From assembly GCA_002104905.1 (NCBI GenBank), contig MCFE01000168.1:1-64000 (forward strand): DNA of 64,000 nt, given 5' to 3'. The position numbers and the translations under genes were made by a program. The notes under the pieces were generated by a model that worked only from the letters and a program-made list of their open reading frames with translations, was not told the DNA's origin and made no database searches. Numbering within the stretch: the stretch's first letter is position 1; the number at the start of each line of letters is the position of its first letter. This DNA comes from Basidiobolus meristosporus CBS 931.73. Its lineage: Eukaryota; Basidiobolomycota; Basidiobolomycetes; Basidiobolales; Basidiobolaceae. This document shows positions 20,323 through 33,602 of the stretch, piece after piece.

Positions 20323-20975
20323 TGCCAATTCATGGATCTCTACATTACAGTTGGCAACGAGGTGAGGTAGGTGTCCTGGTGATTCCGAAAGTATGGCTCA
20401 CTTGGATTCATAACATGTAGGTGCTTGTTCGCACGACAACTGATTTTCTCATCGATGCCTTATCATCCCTCTTGTTACAAGGGCCACTGCCCCAGGTGTA
20501 TATTTTAAAGTACACTCGACTACACTATTGCTATAATTGGTATTGGGGTATCAAGAAGCGAACGTGATTCATTGGGAGTCAGTCCGAATACAGCCAATCA
20601 ACTCTGGTTTTCCACCATATTAAGACTCGAGACAACGTTGAAAACTAGATATGGAAGTTCGTTGCTGTTTGCGTTCACGAGGTTGTACTACCTTAACTTT
20701 GCCCGAAGTCGATCCAATATTGCTATGCAATTCTCTAAAATAAAACAAGCAAAGTCAACAGGTCTGCAGTTACCCATAATTCTAATGGCATTTACCTATG
20801 TGTGTTTCTTTGCTAAATGGTCGACTCGACCAATCATCTGCGCAATCTGAATCTATCATCTATGCTACCAGTTCATGTCGTGCAAAGTATGGACGAACAG
20901 GTGCGAGTCATCATACGTCAGAGCTTAGATTCGTTTAAATTCACTTGGCTTGCATAAGCTCTGCGAACACCTTGA

Positions 20976-22272
<1,297 letters not shown>

Positions 22273-22386
22273 GGAGCCACTCAATTCACCGAACCCAATT
22301 GACCGCAGTCATTGGCTTGTTTATATTTCAAAACCCAGCATTCATGATAATACAAACGGGAGAAATTTATTTACATTGAGAAGAGA

Positions 22387-23919
22387 TTAAATTAGAATAG
22401 TAGGTAGAGACATTTTTTCCAACTGCCGGTGCTGCAACAGTGCTTGCAACCCTGACTCGGTGGTCACCATTTCCGGAGCGTACAGCTGCTTCAATAAAGG
22501 ACAATTCTCCAAAATCACGTTCACCATGTGATCCCCGTCCGCTGGCAAATAGCTAGACAACTCGCCAAATGAGAGGTACTTCAGTTTGTGACAGCAACTC
22601 AACAAGTTGGCCAAATCTACGTTGTCAATGCGAATCAGTTCGATTTGGAAGTGTTGGATGTTCCTGCAGCTTTGAGCAATGGCTTCCACGGTTTCAGTGT
22701 CCAGCACATGCTCATGGATTTCCTCAATGACCAGCTTGCGCAAGGCTGGGCCGCTCTTTTGGACCAGCTTTCGGATGCTTCTACAGGTGATTTGATGCAG
22801 TTTACGTAGAGCGATCTTCGCCAGGGGGCTTCCTTTGACCGCGATGGATTCCACATCTCGGTCCCTAAGGAAGCAATCCACCAGCTCCAATGCCTTCAGG
22901 TTCGGGAAGTCGGCGATTTTCGAGAAGGGAATCTGACCAGAGTCGTTGTTGCATATGCTCAAAGACGTGAAACTTCCGCGGTGGTGCTCCACTAGAGCCT
23001 CTAATGTTTCGTGTAGCGGGTCGCTTACTCCAGAGATCTTGAACTCTCTCAGCGAGTTTGGTTGCTGATTTCTTATCACATTGGCAATGTCCCTATCGAG
23101 TATCTGGATCTGTCGATTCTCGGTGGTGAGGTGTAAGACTTCCAGGTTATGACACGACGAGGCCACGTATTCGAGATGGTTTTCGGGGATCTGGCTCGGT
23201 ATGGCATTGGGCTTCCATATTAGCTTCAGCTCGGTCAAAGAATAGAAAGTCAAGGGTTCCGGGAAAATCTCTTTCAGTGGTACGGTGGCATTCCAAGTCA
23301 AACTGGTGATGCATGGGGCGCACCTGCTCCTGGTGACGCTCCAAAGCTTCAACGCCAGCCTCTGGTCCACCAATGCCTCCTCCGGTGTATACTCGAAGCT
23401 TAGAAACGGGAATGGGTCTGCTTTAACCAAGCGTAGAAAGTCCTGCAACGCTACCAAGTCGAACGTACGGGCCAGACAAAGGTAATCATAGAACGGCCTG
23501 TTGAATGCCGAGTAGTACATGGACTCGAAGGCCTCCACGGCAAGTTGGAGTTCCACCTCATCCAAGATTGGGTTCATCTGGTTGAAAAAGTTCTGTATCA
23601 GAAGATAGAAGCGATCGAGATAACCGACGTGGGAGCATAAGGCGTCGATCGTGGTGACCGCGTCCAATTCTTCCGAGTCAAAAGAATCGTACTCTAGACA
23701 ACTGAGGTAGGTTCGAAGTAACTTGGTGAGGGCCAATTTGCGTGTGCTTTGGGGGATGTTTTTGTGGGCAAGTAATGTCCAAGGATCCCGATACAGATAC
23801 ATAACAGCGGCCTCCGACCACAAATGGTTCACAAAGGTGAGCGCGTGGCAGGTGTCTTTATCGGACTTTAGCCACCCGAAAATCTGTCGCAGACATGGTA
23901 GAGGAAGCTGAACAGACAT
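22387..23919 (-). CDS. F-box/leucine-rich-repeat-type protein
   Basis: This single-exon gene encodes 510 residues. The first 40 residues look like an F-box: LPLPCLRQIFGWL, then DTCHALTFVNHLWSEAAVMYLYRDPW, which has the Leu-Pro and Trp landmarks. The C-terminal half has irregular leucine-rich repeats such as LTELKLIW, LEVLHLTTE, LKALELVDC, LRKLVIEEI, LKYLSFGEL and LLKQLYAPE. Proteins of this build are usually substrate receptors of SCF ubiquitin ligases, and they are numerous in early-diverging fungi. The substrate is unknown. The lack of introns across 1.5 kb is unusual here but common for this family. Confidence 0.8.
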   Translation of the reverse strand: MSVQLPLPCLRQIFGWLKSDKDTCHALTFVNHLWSEAAVMYLYRDPWTLLAHKNIPQSTRKLALTKLLRTYLSCLEYDSFDSEELDAVTTIDALCSHVGYLDRFYLLIQNFFNQMNPILDEVELQLAVEAFESMYYSAFNRPFYDYLCLARTFDLVALQDFLRLVKADPFPFLSFEYTPEEALVDQRLALKLWSVTRSRCAPCITSLTWNATVPLKEIFPEPLTFYSLTELKLIWKPNAIPSQIPENHLEYVASSCHNLEVLHLTTENRQIQILDRDIANVIRNQQPNSLREFKISGVSDPLHETLEALVEHHRGSFTSLSICNNDSGQIPFSKIADFPNLKALELVDCFLRDRDVESIAVKGSPLAKIALRKLHQITCRSIRKLVQKSGPALRKLVIEEIHEHVLDTETVEAIAQSCRNIQHFQIELIRIDNVDLANLLSCCHKLKYLSFGELSSYLPADGDHMVNVILENCPLLKQLYAPEMVTTESGLQALLQHRQLEKMSLPTILI

Positions 23920-24602
23920 GAGTGATGTGAGGGAGAAACACTACTACCGGCAGTACAGATGGGGAATCGTGGCAATTTTTCAAGATCTAAAAGGTGCCCA
24001 CCTCAAGGGTGGGTTTTATAAATCCCTGCCAAATACCCCGAGATCCTGACCAATCTGGAGAAATTCGCTCAATTACCCGACGCACATGACTACTGGATTC
24101 ACCCAAACCCTTGATCACGTAGGAGTCGTGTGGAACTGCGCTCAATGAAATCATATGAAATTTACTTGTAGGCTCAGCGGATGGCCGCTCAGGGTCATCC
24201 AAACATACGTGGACCTCCACCCGTTCTCAGGATCATTCATCCGCCGCTGAAATTGATGGAATTCTGATGTTGTCGACTGATGAACAATCCTTTCCCCTCG
24301 GGTCAGCTGATATGGGGGAGTGGAGTGACTTAATGCAACAGTAATGTATGATCTAATAATGAACACCTACTCATAGACCTAATATCCATGTGCCCAAGTG
24401 AAGCCTTCACTAGTTGATGAGATTGAAATTAGAAGCTAGATAATCGGTGGGCTTGGTGATGAAATGAATGTATTTCAACAATGATGGAGATTTCTTTGAG
24501 ATTCAATACTGGCGTTTGAACAACAATGATGTACTATATAACAGGGTTAACATAGGGTATTGCAGGTGAGGTTGAAGAGGGAGATGCTAAACATCCATTA
24601 GA
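23920..24602. other. Intergenic, upstream of the F-box gene
   Basis: This is the promoter side of the F-box gene and the 3' flank of the folate gene. I see no supported frame or element. Confidence 0.45.
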
Positions 24603-27600
24603 TTAGAATAAGCCCATAACTCTGCCGGTTTCCGGATCCAAATCAACATCGTAGAAGCAGGGGCGCTAGAAGGGAGCAAAGAGACGAAAGTCAGCCAACA
24701 GTGATCCTTCAAAAGGAGAGATGAAATCAAGTTACAGTGGGGAGGCCTGGCATTGTTTGCATTTCACCCACGAGAGGGTAGAGGAATCCAGCACCTACAC
24801 TGGCGCGGATATCACGGATGGGTACGGTGAAGCCTAGAGGAGTACGTTGGTTTAATGTATCGGAGAAAGATCGTCCGATGGGCGTGCTTACCAGTTGGAA
24901 CGCCCTTGAGCTTGGGATCGTGGGAGAGACTCAAGTGAGTTTTGGCCATGCAGATGGGAAGATTATCAAAACCCTGAAGTTAAGCGGGATTAGTGATGAG
25001 TATGCTCCAGCCGAGAGGGAGAAGATCCGCTGCTATGAATCCACTTACTTGTTTGGTATATAGTTCAACCTTTTGACGAGCGAGGTCAGAGAAGGAGATA
25101 CCGTCCGCACCGTACATCTCCTTGGCAATAGTTTCAATCTTTTGCTCGATGCTTGTGTTGACATCGTAAAGGAACTTGAAATCGGACTCCCTCGAGCATG
25201 CGTTGACCACGGACTTGGCGAGATCAATGGCCCCGAGACCACCTTGGGCCCAGTGGTTGCAAGACACTGCATCATCCGCACCAGCTGACAATGCCAAGCT
25301 CTTCACCAACTCGATCTCAGCGTCGGTGTCGGTCTTGAACTTGTTGACGGCAACGATGACGGAGATTCCGAACTTCTTGGCGTTTTCGATATGCTTCGCG
25401 AGGTTGCCACATCCCTTTTCGAGGAGCTCGAGATTCTCGCTCTGGTACTCGTCGGGCAGAGGCTTGCCAGGGGTGACGTCGGGTCCGCCGCCGTGCATCT
25501 TCAATGCCTTGATGGTGGCGACGAGGATGACCGCGTTCGGGACCAAGCCAGAAACTCGGCACTTGATGTCGAAGAATTTCTCCATACCAATGTCAGCACC
25601 AAAGCCTGCTTCGGTAATCACGTATCCGGCCGCGGAGTCATCCTCGCTCTCCTCAACACCGGCCAGCTTGAGGGCGATGCGGTCGGCGAGGACCGACGAA
25701 TTCCCGTGGGCGATGTTGGCGAATGGACCGGCGTGGACAAAGACTGGGGTGCCTTCAAGGGTCTGCATCAGGTTGGGCTTGATTGCGTCCTTCATCAACA
25801 CGGTCAAAGCGCCACCAATGCCAATATCATCGGCGGTGACTGGCTCCCCGGACTTGCTGGTGGCAATCACCATGCGACCTAATCTCTCGCGCATGTCGCT
25901 CAGCGAGGTGCTCAATGCCAGAACTGCCATGCACTCGCTGGCAACGGCGATGTCGAATCCGGTCTCGCGGCTGTGGCCAAGCTCGGTGGAGTTTTGGCCA
26001 ATGGTGATCTTTCTCAAGAAGCGATCGTTGGTATCCAGAACCCTTTGCCAAGTGATGGTGTTGGGGTCGATGTCTAGTCGGGCGAAGCGGGCCTTCTCCT
26101 CAGGGGTCAAGGAGTCAGGGTCAGTCTTGTTGATGCCCAACTTCTCGAGGCGAGTGAGCATGACTTTCGAGAACTTGCGGACACCGTTCTTGGCTGGGCA
26201 GAGGCGGTTGAAGAGCGCGTTGTCGCTCTGCGTAGACTCGTGGAACATCCTGGCGTCGATCGCAGCCGCGAGCAAGTTGTTGGCCGCGGTGATGGCGTGG
26301 ATATCGCCAGTAAGATGAAGATTGAACTCATCCATAGGGATAACCTGAGAGTAACCACCACCTGCAGCACCACCCTTGATTCCGAAAGTAGGCCCTTGAG
26401 AAGGTTGTCTAACGCAGGCAAAGGCAATCTTGTTGAGGTGGGCACCAAGGGCTTGGACCAAGCCGATGGTTGTGGTGGATTTTCCTTCACCCAATGGGGT
26501 GGGGGTGATGCCAGTCACCACGATGTATTTACCATCCTTACGGTGCTTCAATCTCTCCAGAATAACTGGGTCGATCTTCGCTTTGTACTGGCCGTAGAGA
26601 TCGTATTCTCCTTCGTAGAGCCCGAGGTCCTTGGCGATATGCTTGACCTTTTTTGGCTTCTGTGCCATGGCAATGTCAATATCGCTAGGAACAGGCTCTT
26701 TGAGTTCAAGATGGAGGGGACAGATCTTACGCTCCCTGCTCTTCTCCAGGAAGCGCTTGGCACTGAGCAAGGTATTGGCCATCAACATGGCAACGGTCAT
26801 GGGACCGACACCTCCAGGAACGGGAGTGATCATGGAGGCTACTTCGGAGACCGAGGCGAAGTCAACATCGCCAGTCCAACGGATACCGGACTTTTTGGTC
26901 GAATCGGGGATGGCGTTGGTGCCCACGTCAATGACAACAGCCCCGGGCTTGACCCAGTCTCCCTTGACAAAGTCAGCCTTGCCGATGGCCACCACGAGAA
27001 TATCGGCGGATTTGACGACCTCGGGGAGGTTCTCGGTCTTGGAATGGCAAAGGACAACAGTGGCGTTAAGGTTGGTCAAGATGTTGAAGATGGGGGTACC
27101 AACGATATCACTGCGTCCGATAACCACGGCTTTCTTTCCGGCAATTTCGACATTGGAGCGAAGTAGAAGCTCCTGGATCCCGTAAGGTGTGCAAGGTAAA
27201 AACATGGGCTCACAGCTACGCTTTGAGAGTCTTCCGATATTGTAAGGGTGGAACCTACGAACACAATGGCATTAGAGGCGGAAGAACGTTTCGAGGGCCC
27301 CGAGTGTCAGCGTACCCGTCAACGTCTTTTTCGGGGCTAATAGCTTCGGTGATTTCAATCTCGTTAATGCCTTTAGGCAGGGGAAGTTGGACCAGGATAC
27401 CGTGGATTTTTGGGTTGCTGTTGAGCTCGTTGACAACTTCCAACAACTAGCAAGGAGTTAGATTATGGTCATTTGCTTCGGGTGACTGAAAATACTCTAC
27501 CTCGTGTTGAGTGATGGTTTCCGGTAGCTTATGGTCAGTGAAGTCAAAATCAATCTACAAACAGAGTTCAGGTTTCAGTATTGCCTCGCGAAGCAAACGT

Positions 27601-28011
27601 ACGGGAGTCTTACCTCTTTGGCACATCTTTCCTTTTGTCTGACATAGAGGGAGGAGTCCTCGCGGTTCCCCACTTGAACAATGGCCAAATGTGGCTTGAA
27701 GGTAGAGTACTTCTGCTTTAGTTCAGCGGTTTCTTCCTTGAGCTTAGCACGGATAGACCTGTAGCAAGCAACACACGGTGAAGAGAGAGATTGGGAGAGT
27801 AAATATGGAGTTGCTGGAAGATTCTAACATAAAGCGAAACATACTGAGCAATACTCTTTCCGTCGATGAGTTGGGCCGGCATATTTTGGCAATGATAATT
27901 GAGGCGCGGTGAGGTTAGACGATAAGGGGGGTTAAGGCTTCGAGTGGAAAGACCTCCTAAAGTTATAGATGGAAGAGCTCTAGATTTTGTACGATGTATC
28001 AAACGTAGCAT
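24603..28011 (-). CDS. MIS1: Trifunctional C1-tetrahydrofolate synthase, mitochondrial
   Basis: This minus-strand gene has about eight exons, starting at 28011 and stopping with TAA at 24603-24605. The first 43 residues form an Arg/Ser/Leu-rich presequence without acids. The dehydrogenase/cyclohydrolase domain follows: [39 protein letters not shown] (split by an intron), [25 protein letters not shown] and [15 protein letters not shown]. The formyl-THF synthetase domain starts [16 protein letters not shown]. It contains the P-loop [20 protein letters not shown] and ends [17 protein letters not shown]. The enzyme interconverts formate, 10-formyl-, methenyl- and methylene-THF. Met44 matches the usual start of cytosolic isoforms, so one gene may serve both compartments. 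Confidence 0.95.
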
Positions 28012-28286
28012 GGGTATGGCAGCCTCCGGAGATATCCATCGCTGATGATGAATTCAATGATATCTGGTGGGTGGGAAAATTTTTTTGACTACTTCATACC
28101 CTGGTATGGTGATGAGCATTGCGAGTGTGATAGCTTCTTACTTGATTTGGGTTTGGTTGACACATATCCAGTCATCCACTCTGAAAGGCTTGTCAATGCG
28201 CGGTTATCACTGTCGAGCCCGTTCAACTTCCGGTCATGGGATGCGTAATAAGTGGCAAACAGCTACATTGCAAGGCTCATGCCAAT

Positions 28287-30174
28287 ATGCTACCAACGCT
28301 TCGGATCATTGTGATGGCTGAATTTGTATTCGAGGCATTGACGCACATCGCGTTCCATAACACCTCGTCCCGCAATACCCCGTCCTATAACATTGAACCC
28401 GGTACTACATCAATTTGGGCCAAGTTTTCTCGTACTTGCGAAATAGTCCCGCTGGATGTGTCTGGCGTAATTGATAAATCAGAGATCATGGTTTATCATC
28501 GATCTTCGAATTATCAGAAATCTGAAAAGGCAAATCACCCACTAAAGGTGCTCTTGGATGGAAACGAGGCAATCGAATATCTCCATGCACCAATAATTCC
28601 TGACATATGTCGAGCTCAGGTAACGTCCTCTATCTTTGGCCATACCGCCTGCTCCCTTGTTGACGTCCTCTGTAGATTATCACTTTACAGTGCAGACTTT
28701 GAATAGCTGGTCGCAAGAGAGTTTAAGTGCCGTCAAGAATAAAGTAGCGTGAGTGCCCTCAGCCACCGACACTGACAACCAAGTTTTACCAATCAATTCT
28801 ACAGACAGATCGAAAGTTCAACAAATACAACAGTACACTTTATCTCTTCCACCAACGTAACTGTATCACATATACCTCCCGTTTACCAGAATGGGTACAT
28901 AACTAAACGTTCTGGCAAAATACAACACAGGCCTTCAAAGTTCAAGGGAGTAGCTACGAAAAAGTAGATGCGGCGTACGTATGTTACATAGAAAAAACAG
29001 AGTGTTCCCGAGCTAATGGGAGTATTATGGGTCTGTATCAAAACCTATCAGTGCCAGAAAGCTTTTAAAGATAATCCAGGTTCTTCAGAGACAAGAGGTA
29101 TTTGTAAGTGTTCGATAAATACGGAAGGCAAGACATTCACCGTGAGTTACATTGTAGAAATTCTCCCAAAATGCTCGTGAACGGGCTCCTACCACTTCAC
29201 TGTACACTTTTACAGGACAAAGACAGCAGGGTACTGAAAGTGCCTCTGTGTACATACAAAATAGAGAGAAACCCTCTAGTGAACATCCGGAGGATACCTT
29301 GTCAAAATCCTTCCAATTTCATGCAGATATAGAAAATCCTTCCAATCTTTTGGTACCACAGAGCGATGTCAACTACCTGGAGGAAATCTCTTCGTCGACC
29401 AAAACAGTCGCGCTGTTAAAGGATAGGGTATTTCCATCTCCAGAACGTCCAACAAATTCCATGATTCTGATTGTTGATTTTTTGCTAGACTATCACAGTA
29501 ACCGGTCAACGCCTTGAGTGTATCGAGGAAGCCTTGGCTAGATTTCAGCACCTGGAGAATCGAGCAGTGAGAACGGTTCATTTATGTGGCGTCGGACACA
29601 CGCTGATGATTGATTTATATAGCTTCAGGCGTCCTATCAAAACACGATACTCTCGCTAGTTCACTACCCATATGTAGAAAAACGTATCAAGCTGTTCTTT
29701 TTCAACTATTCACCCGCTGGCCTGCATCTCGGGGTTCCTTTCACCAGTAAACATGCGCTCTCAAGTATCTACTTTCTTCTTCCCGTTGTAGAGAATCAAG
29801 AGACTGGCATATGGTCCGGGCCTGACAACATCTATTCTTCCGCATTGAGTAAAATCATTGACTGGGAAAACGCACTTGCCACGCGTACTATACCCAGAAA
29901 CGACTCAAGGCTTGCGGCGATGGATGTCCAAACGAACTCGGCTCCCACCGTAAAGATCGCTTGGAAAGACTTTGCAAACTCCGACCCAATGGAGGTTAAC
30001 GAATGTCCAGTCACTACTACATTAACCACCACACCAAACCACCTCGATGACAACATTGAGAGATCAGATATGAACACGAATCCCACCACCTCAGAACCCT
30101 TACAAGCTTGCCAACCAACACAAGATGTACAAGGCAAGAAAAACCCCGAGTGGAGTCTTCCGGGAAAGCTGTAA
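28287..30174 (+). CDS. Multi-exon gene of unknown function
   Basis: I infer a plus-strand gene from several linked open stretches with good splice sites, ending TAA 30172-30174. Not all junctions can be settled by eye. Readable pieces in order: an N-terminal exon to PIIPDICRAQ; TLNSWSQESLSAVKNKVAQ, joined to a segment with N-glycosylation sequons (NTTV, NVTV); ARKLLKIIQVLQRQEV; VNYLEEISSSTKTVALLKDR; and RLECIEEALARFQHLENRA. Then comes a hydrophobic-aromatic part (RIKLFFFNYSPAGLHLG, ALSSIYFLLPVV) and a hydrophilic tail. Lumenal sequons, helical middle and a hydrophobic C-terminal region would suit a membrane protein of ER or nuclear envelope. I recognise no family. Start uncertain. Confidence 0.38.
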
Positions 30175-30260
30175 ATACGACGCTATATTGATAGCACTGC
30201 CTGGGGAACTAAACCACTTCGACTTCTAGACTTCGAGACTACAACTTCAACGAGATTAAA

Positions 30261-31270
30261 ATGGCTTTTCGCAAGAGGTAGGCAGCCGAGCGTATATCCT
30301 GCTTCGTTAAACAGTTATCCAATACGATATCTCCAGCCTAGACCATGTTCGTTATTTCCAGGGCGAAGTTACACTCGAAGCTAGGTCAGTGGTTCGTAAT
30401 AGGGTTGGCTAAAGAGAGCACTCATCCTCATCCCTGCCATTTTCAAATAGATTGGGCAAGATTGCCTATGGCAACGTAACCTCTGATGTTTTGACAAAGC
30501 TCTGGGAACCTCATGAGCTCAATGAGGGGATGAACATCAAACCCATTTTTTCGAACATGTAAGTCGTTTCACTCTCAATCATTCCAACCGCTCTAACCAT
30601 ACTGTCAGAGTGGCAACCGAGTACAGTACAATCAAACACCTGCTGGATCAACTAGGCACTGGCCATTCTCGTCAACCATACTACATCGTTGAAGCAGATG
30701 CGCGATTCAGCCCCAGTAAAAGTTACTCAACAGTACAATTGCACATCAACGCCAATATGGTCAATCTAGAGAAGGTGGTCACCAAGAAAGATCATGTCTT
30801 GGATATCAACTGGAACTCTCTTTCGAGGTAATTTTCTCTCAAGCTTCTTTCACAAAACCCCTGATTAATGGGCGCAGGGTCTACGATTTTCAACTCAAAA
30901 TCTGGACGCGCAAACACCTACGTCACGACATCAAGCCATACACCACCTTCCTGAAGAACATATCGATCAAGTAATGCCATCTTTTAGCCCTCCACCATGA
31001 CGCCAACTAACCAAGCCACACTTGCGACCAAGCCCAAGCGACTTGAAATTTGTATATCGAGACGATGATCGGCACATACGCGTCAAGCAGATCAAGCTCA
31101 AAAGAAAGCAGTTCTACCGAATCGACGATCATCTTACGCTCGAGCTGACCCTTGTCACGATCCTTTCCCCCTTCACGAGCTTCAGCGGGCGAGTAGAAGC
31201 CGATCCGGCACAGGGCAAAAGTTATTTCACTATCCGGGTAAATGTTCCAGGCCTAAAACTAAATGATTGA
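30261..31270 (+). CDS. Multi-exon gene of unknown function, about 260 aa
   Basis: Six exons join in frame from ATG 30261 to TGA 31268-31270, with introns near 30276, 30385, 30559, 30829 and 30972. Conserved-looking segments are YFQGEVTLEARLGKIAYGN, IFSNIVATEYSTIKHLLDQL, YYIVEADARFSP, VYDFQLKIWTRKHL and VYRDDDRHIRVKQIKLKRK. The beta-rich pattern, and the opening strand ending EARLGKI, recall the CYTH-type tunnel fold of fungal mRNA 5'-triphosphatases. The first metal-binding glutamate of that motif is replaced by Thr, and the C-terminal ExE is not visible. This is only a structural suggestion. The spacing to the preceding gene is just 86 bp, on the same strand. Confidence 0.55.
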
Positions 31271-32274
31271 CCGTCACTAATTCATCGAGTCAGGTAAGCA
31301 GCCACACTCTGGATTCTCACATGTGCCATAATATCTCCCTCCGCCCTGGAGATATACCGCCTTGGTCCGTTGATGAGCTCGTTGGAGGCCCTTCCTGTCA
31401 CCACCTTGTACGGCTCATTCGGACCATGATAATCTTGACTGAGCGAGCGCAAGAGAAACCAGGTGGCAACAAGCAAGCTGGCTCGCCGCAATAAGCAGGC
31501 GACACCACATCTTGTGTGGCAATTAACCTGGCACAACCTACCATAGGCGAAGCAAATTGGAGATGCAAATTGAAATAATTCAGCATTATGGAGCAACCGA
31601 TAATTCAAATGGCACAACCAATAAAATCCCTCCGCACCAGACCCAACTATTAGTGAATTATTAGCCACCAACAGGATGCACATGCGGCAGCATCTGGCCA
31701 TTCTTACGGACTCGTGCAATTCACGGGTCATCCAACAATTAGTTGGATCATGCTACAGTGTCAATATCTCCTCAGTTTGCACCCAAATCACCCGACCGGA
31801 TAATTTAGGCTTGTTTAAGAGGCACCTTTGTCAAAAGAGGGGATTGTTACAGAAATCATCGGGATCCCCTGGCACAGACAAACAATAACAACCGTCCCAA
31901 TTCGGTGTCGCAGTCACTGGCAGAGAGAACTGGATGTTATCGAAATCGCAAATCTCCAGTGCAGGTTGAATCATTGTATTAAATGCAAACCGAGTCCCTC
32001 TAGGGATTCCGATTTCCTTGTCAACCCATTTGTGATCTTTAACTGTCTCGCTTCTCCCGCCTCTCCTTTCTCCCTCACCCCTTTTTGGTAACCCTCTGTA
32101 GACTGAGAGAAGTCGTTCCATTCCATACTCTCCGCAACAAAGGCTACACGGTGGCCCAAAACTAGAACGCCAACTATAGTCCGTTAAGGATTTCGGTGAA
32201 ACCACTTGAAGCTAGCTTGATACTGGAATAGAGATTCAAGGAGGCTCCTGAACCCGACCTGAAAACCTCCAGAC
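31271..32274. other. Intergenic, no gene seen
   Basis: About 1 kb upstream of the RGS gene. Frames on the minus strand (for example 31282-31731) lack recognisable features and are probably chance. Confidence 0.45.
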
Positions 32275-33602
32275 ATGCACGAAGGCGAGGTTGAAAAGCA
32301 CCTGAGGTCGCCAGGTTTCGGCGACCTCAGGGTAAAGAAGGAACAAGACCCCCCTAACCTTAAAAGCAACCAGTATGTCATGTGGAATTATATGGACGAG
32401 AAACTTATCATCAACGACCCTCAACTTCCGACCCTTGACCAGGTCCTTTCAAGAAAGACTACCCCGCCAGTCTGTCTTTACAACTACTACCTATTCCTAC
32501 GGGACACCCACCGCTCCGTAGAGAACCTGGACTTTTGGTTGGATGTTGTCGCGCATGAAAACCTATGTAAATTATATTGTAAAGAGCTTCTCCATAACCT
32601 AAACGAAACCCAAAGCCACGGAAGCTCCCTGTCACCTCCGGAAACCTATGGCACCTCCAACAGTTGTAAGCTCAGCCTCCAGGAAGTCTCCAACGAGCTC
32701 CGATACAGTGCAATCAGTGGAACTAGCACCGAGAGGCGCAGTAGTTCCAATGCCAAATCGGAAGATTTGCCTGACCAAGCTTCCTCTTCTATTGGCACAA
32801 ATCCAAATGCACCGTACGCCAAGCCACGCGCCGCTTCTAGCCTACCGCTGCACCAGACTCAGACCAAGGTCAAGCGGGAAGATTTGAGACAGTCAGCGGA
32901 AAAAATCTACTACAAGTACATCGTTTCCGGGGCAGAAAAGGAACTGATACTTCCCGAGATGATCAAGTATCGCATCTCCCACATGATAGAGGTAGACCAG
33001 CGGGACGATCCGGAAGTCTTTCTGGAGGCCAAACTGTTTGTGTTCGATTATATGGCCCAGGACTCTTTCCCAAGATTTATCCGAGCCAGAGCCTACTCCA
33101 ACCTTGTCGCTCTCCATGCCATGTTCCGGCTAGTGCTAGGTCTCTTCATACTCTTCATAGGCTTTACCGTCGAGTTCACCCTCATCTTTCTAGACTACCA
33201 ACCGCGGCTTACGCGGCTCTGGGTATGTTAATCGGCACTCGTTGGTTTGTGACCGACCCTGTTCTAACTCAACTTCATTGCGTAGGGATTTATTCCAATC
33301 TGGGTTGGAACCCTGAACATCTACGTCCATCAAAAGAGATTCTCGCCCCTTCTTACCATTCTGGGGATTAGGTAACACAGGGTCAACTTCCTACTAAGAA
33401 AACCTCAGGCTAACCGAAACTTCCCCCCCACACACACACACACCTTTCTAGCGAAAAAAGCCTACTTCACTTCAACCGTATCAAGGACTCGCATATCCGG
33501 CATCTTCATGTAGTTCAAGCAATTCGTATAGTCTGCCTCACGTTGGTCATTAGCACGGCTGTGGTTGGCATCTTCTATGCAATCCCAGGGTGTCGTCTAT
33601 AA
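32275..33602 (+). CDS. RGS-domain membrane protein, Rax1-like
   Basis: Three exons join in frame (introns at about 33223-33285 and 33373-33451). The N-terminal half carries a split RGS-type fold. LPTLDQVLSRKTTPPVCLYNY and FLRDTHRSVENLDFWLDVVAH come first. A long Ser-rich insertion of about 80 residues follows. The fold resumes at LRQSAEKIYYKYIVSGAEKE and VFDYMAQDSFPRFIRA. The C-terminus has three or four membrane spans (LVLGLFILFIGFTVEFTLIF, GFIPIWVGTLNIYV, IVCLTLVISTAVVGIFY). An RGS domain followed by C-terminal spans is the build of fungal Rax1, a cortical marker in bud-site or polar growth selection. Assignment is by architecture, not by diagnostic residues. Confidence 0.82.
33423..33443 (+). 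repeat. Poly-C and (CA)n microsatellite in an intron
   Basis: A C-run followed by about seven CA units lies in the last intron of the RGS gene. It is next to the acceptor site, where length change could affect splicing. Confidence 0.6.

Noticed and set aside
25073-27185. Long plus-strand frames (up to 380 codons) opposite the folate gene
   Set aside because: They are antisense shadows of a conserved GC-biased coding region and resemble nothing known. The minus-strand protein is unambiguous.
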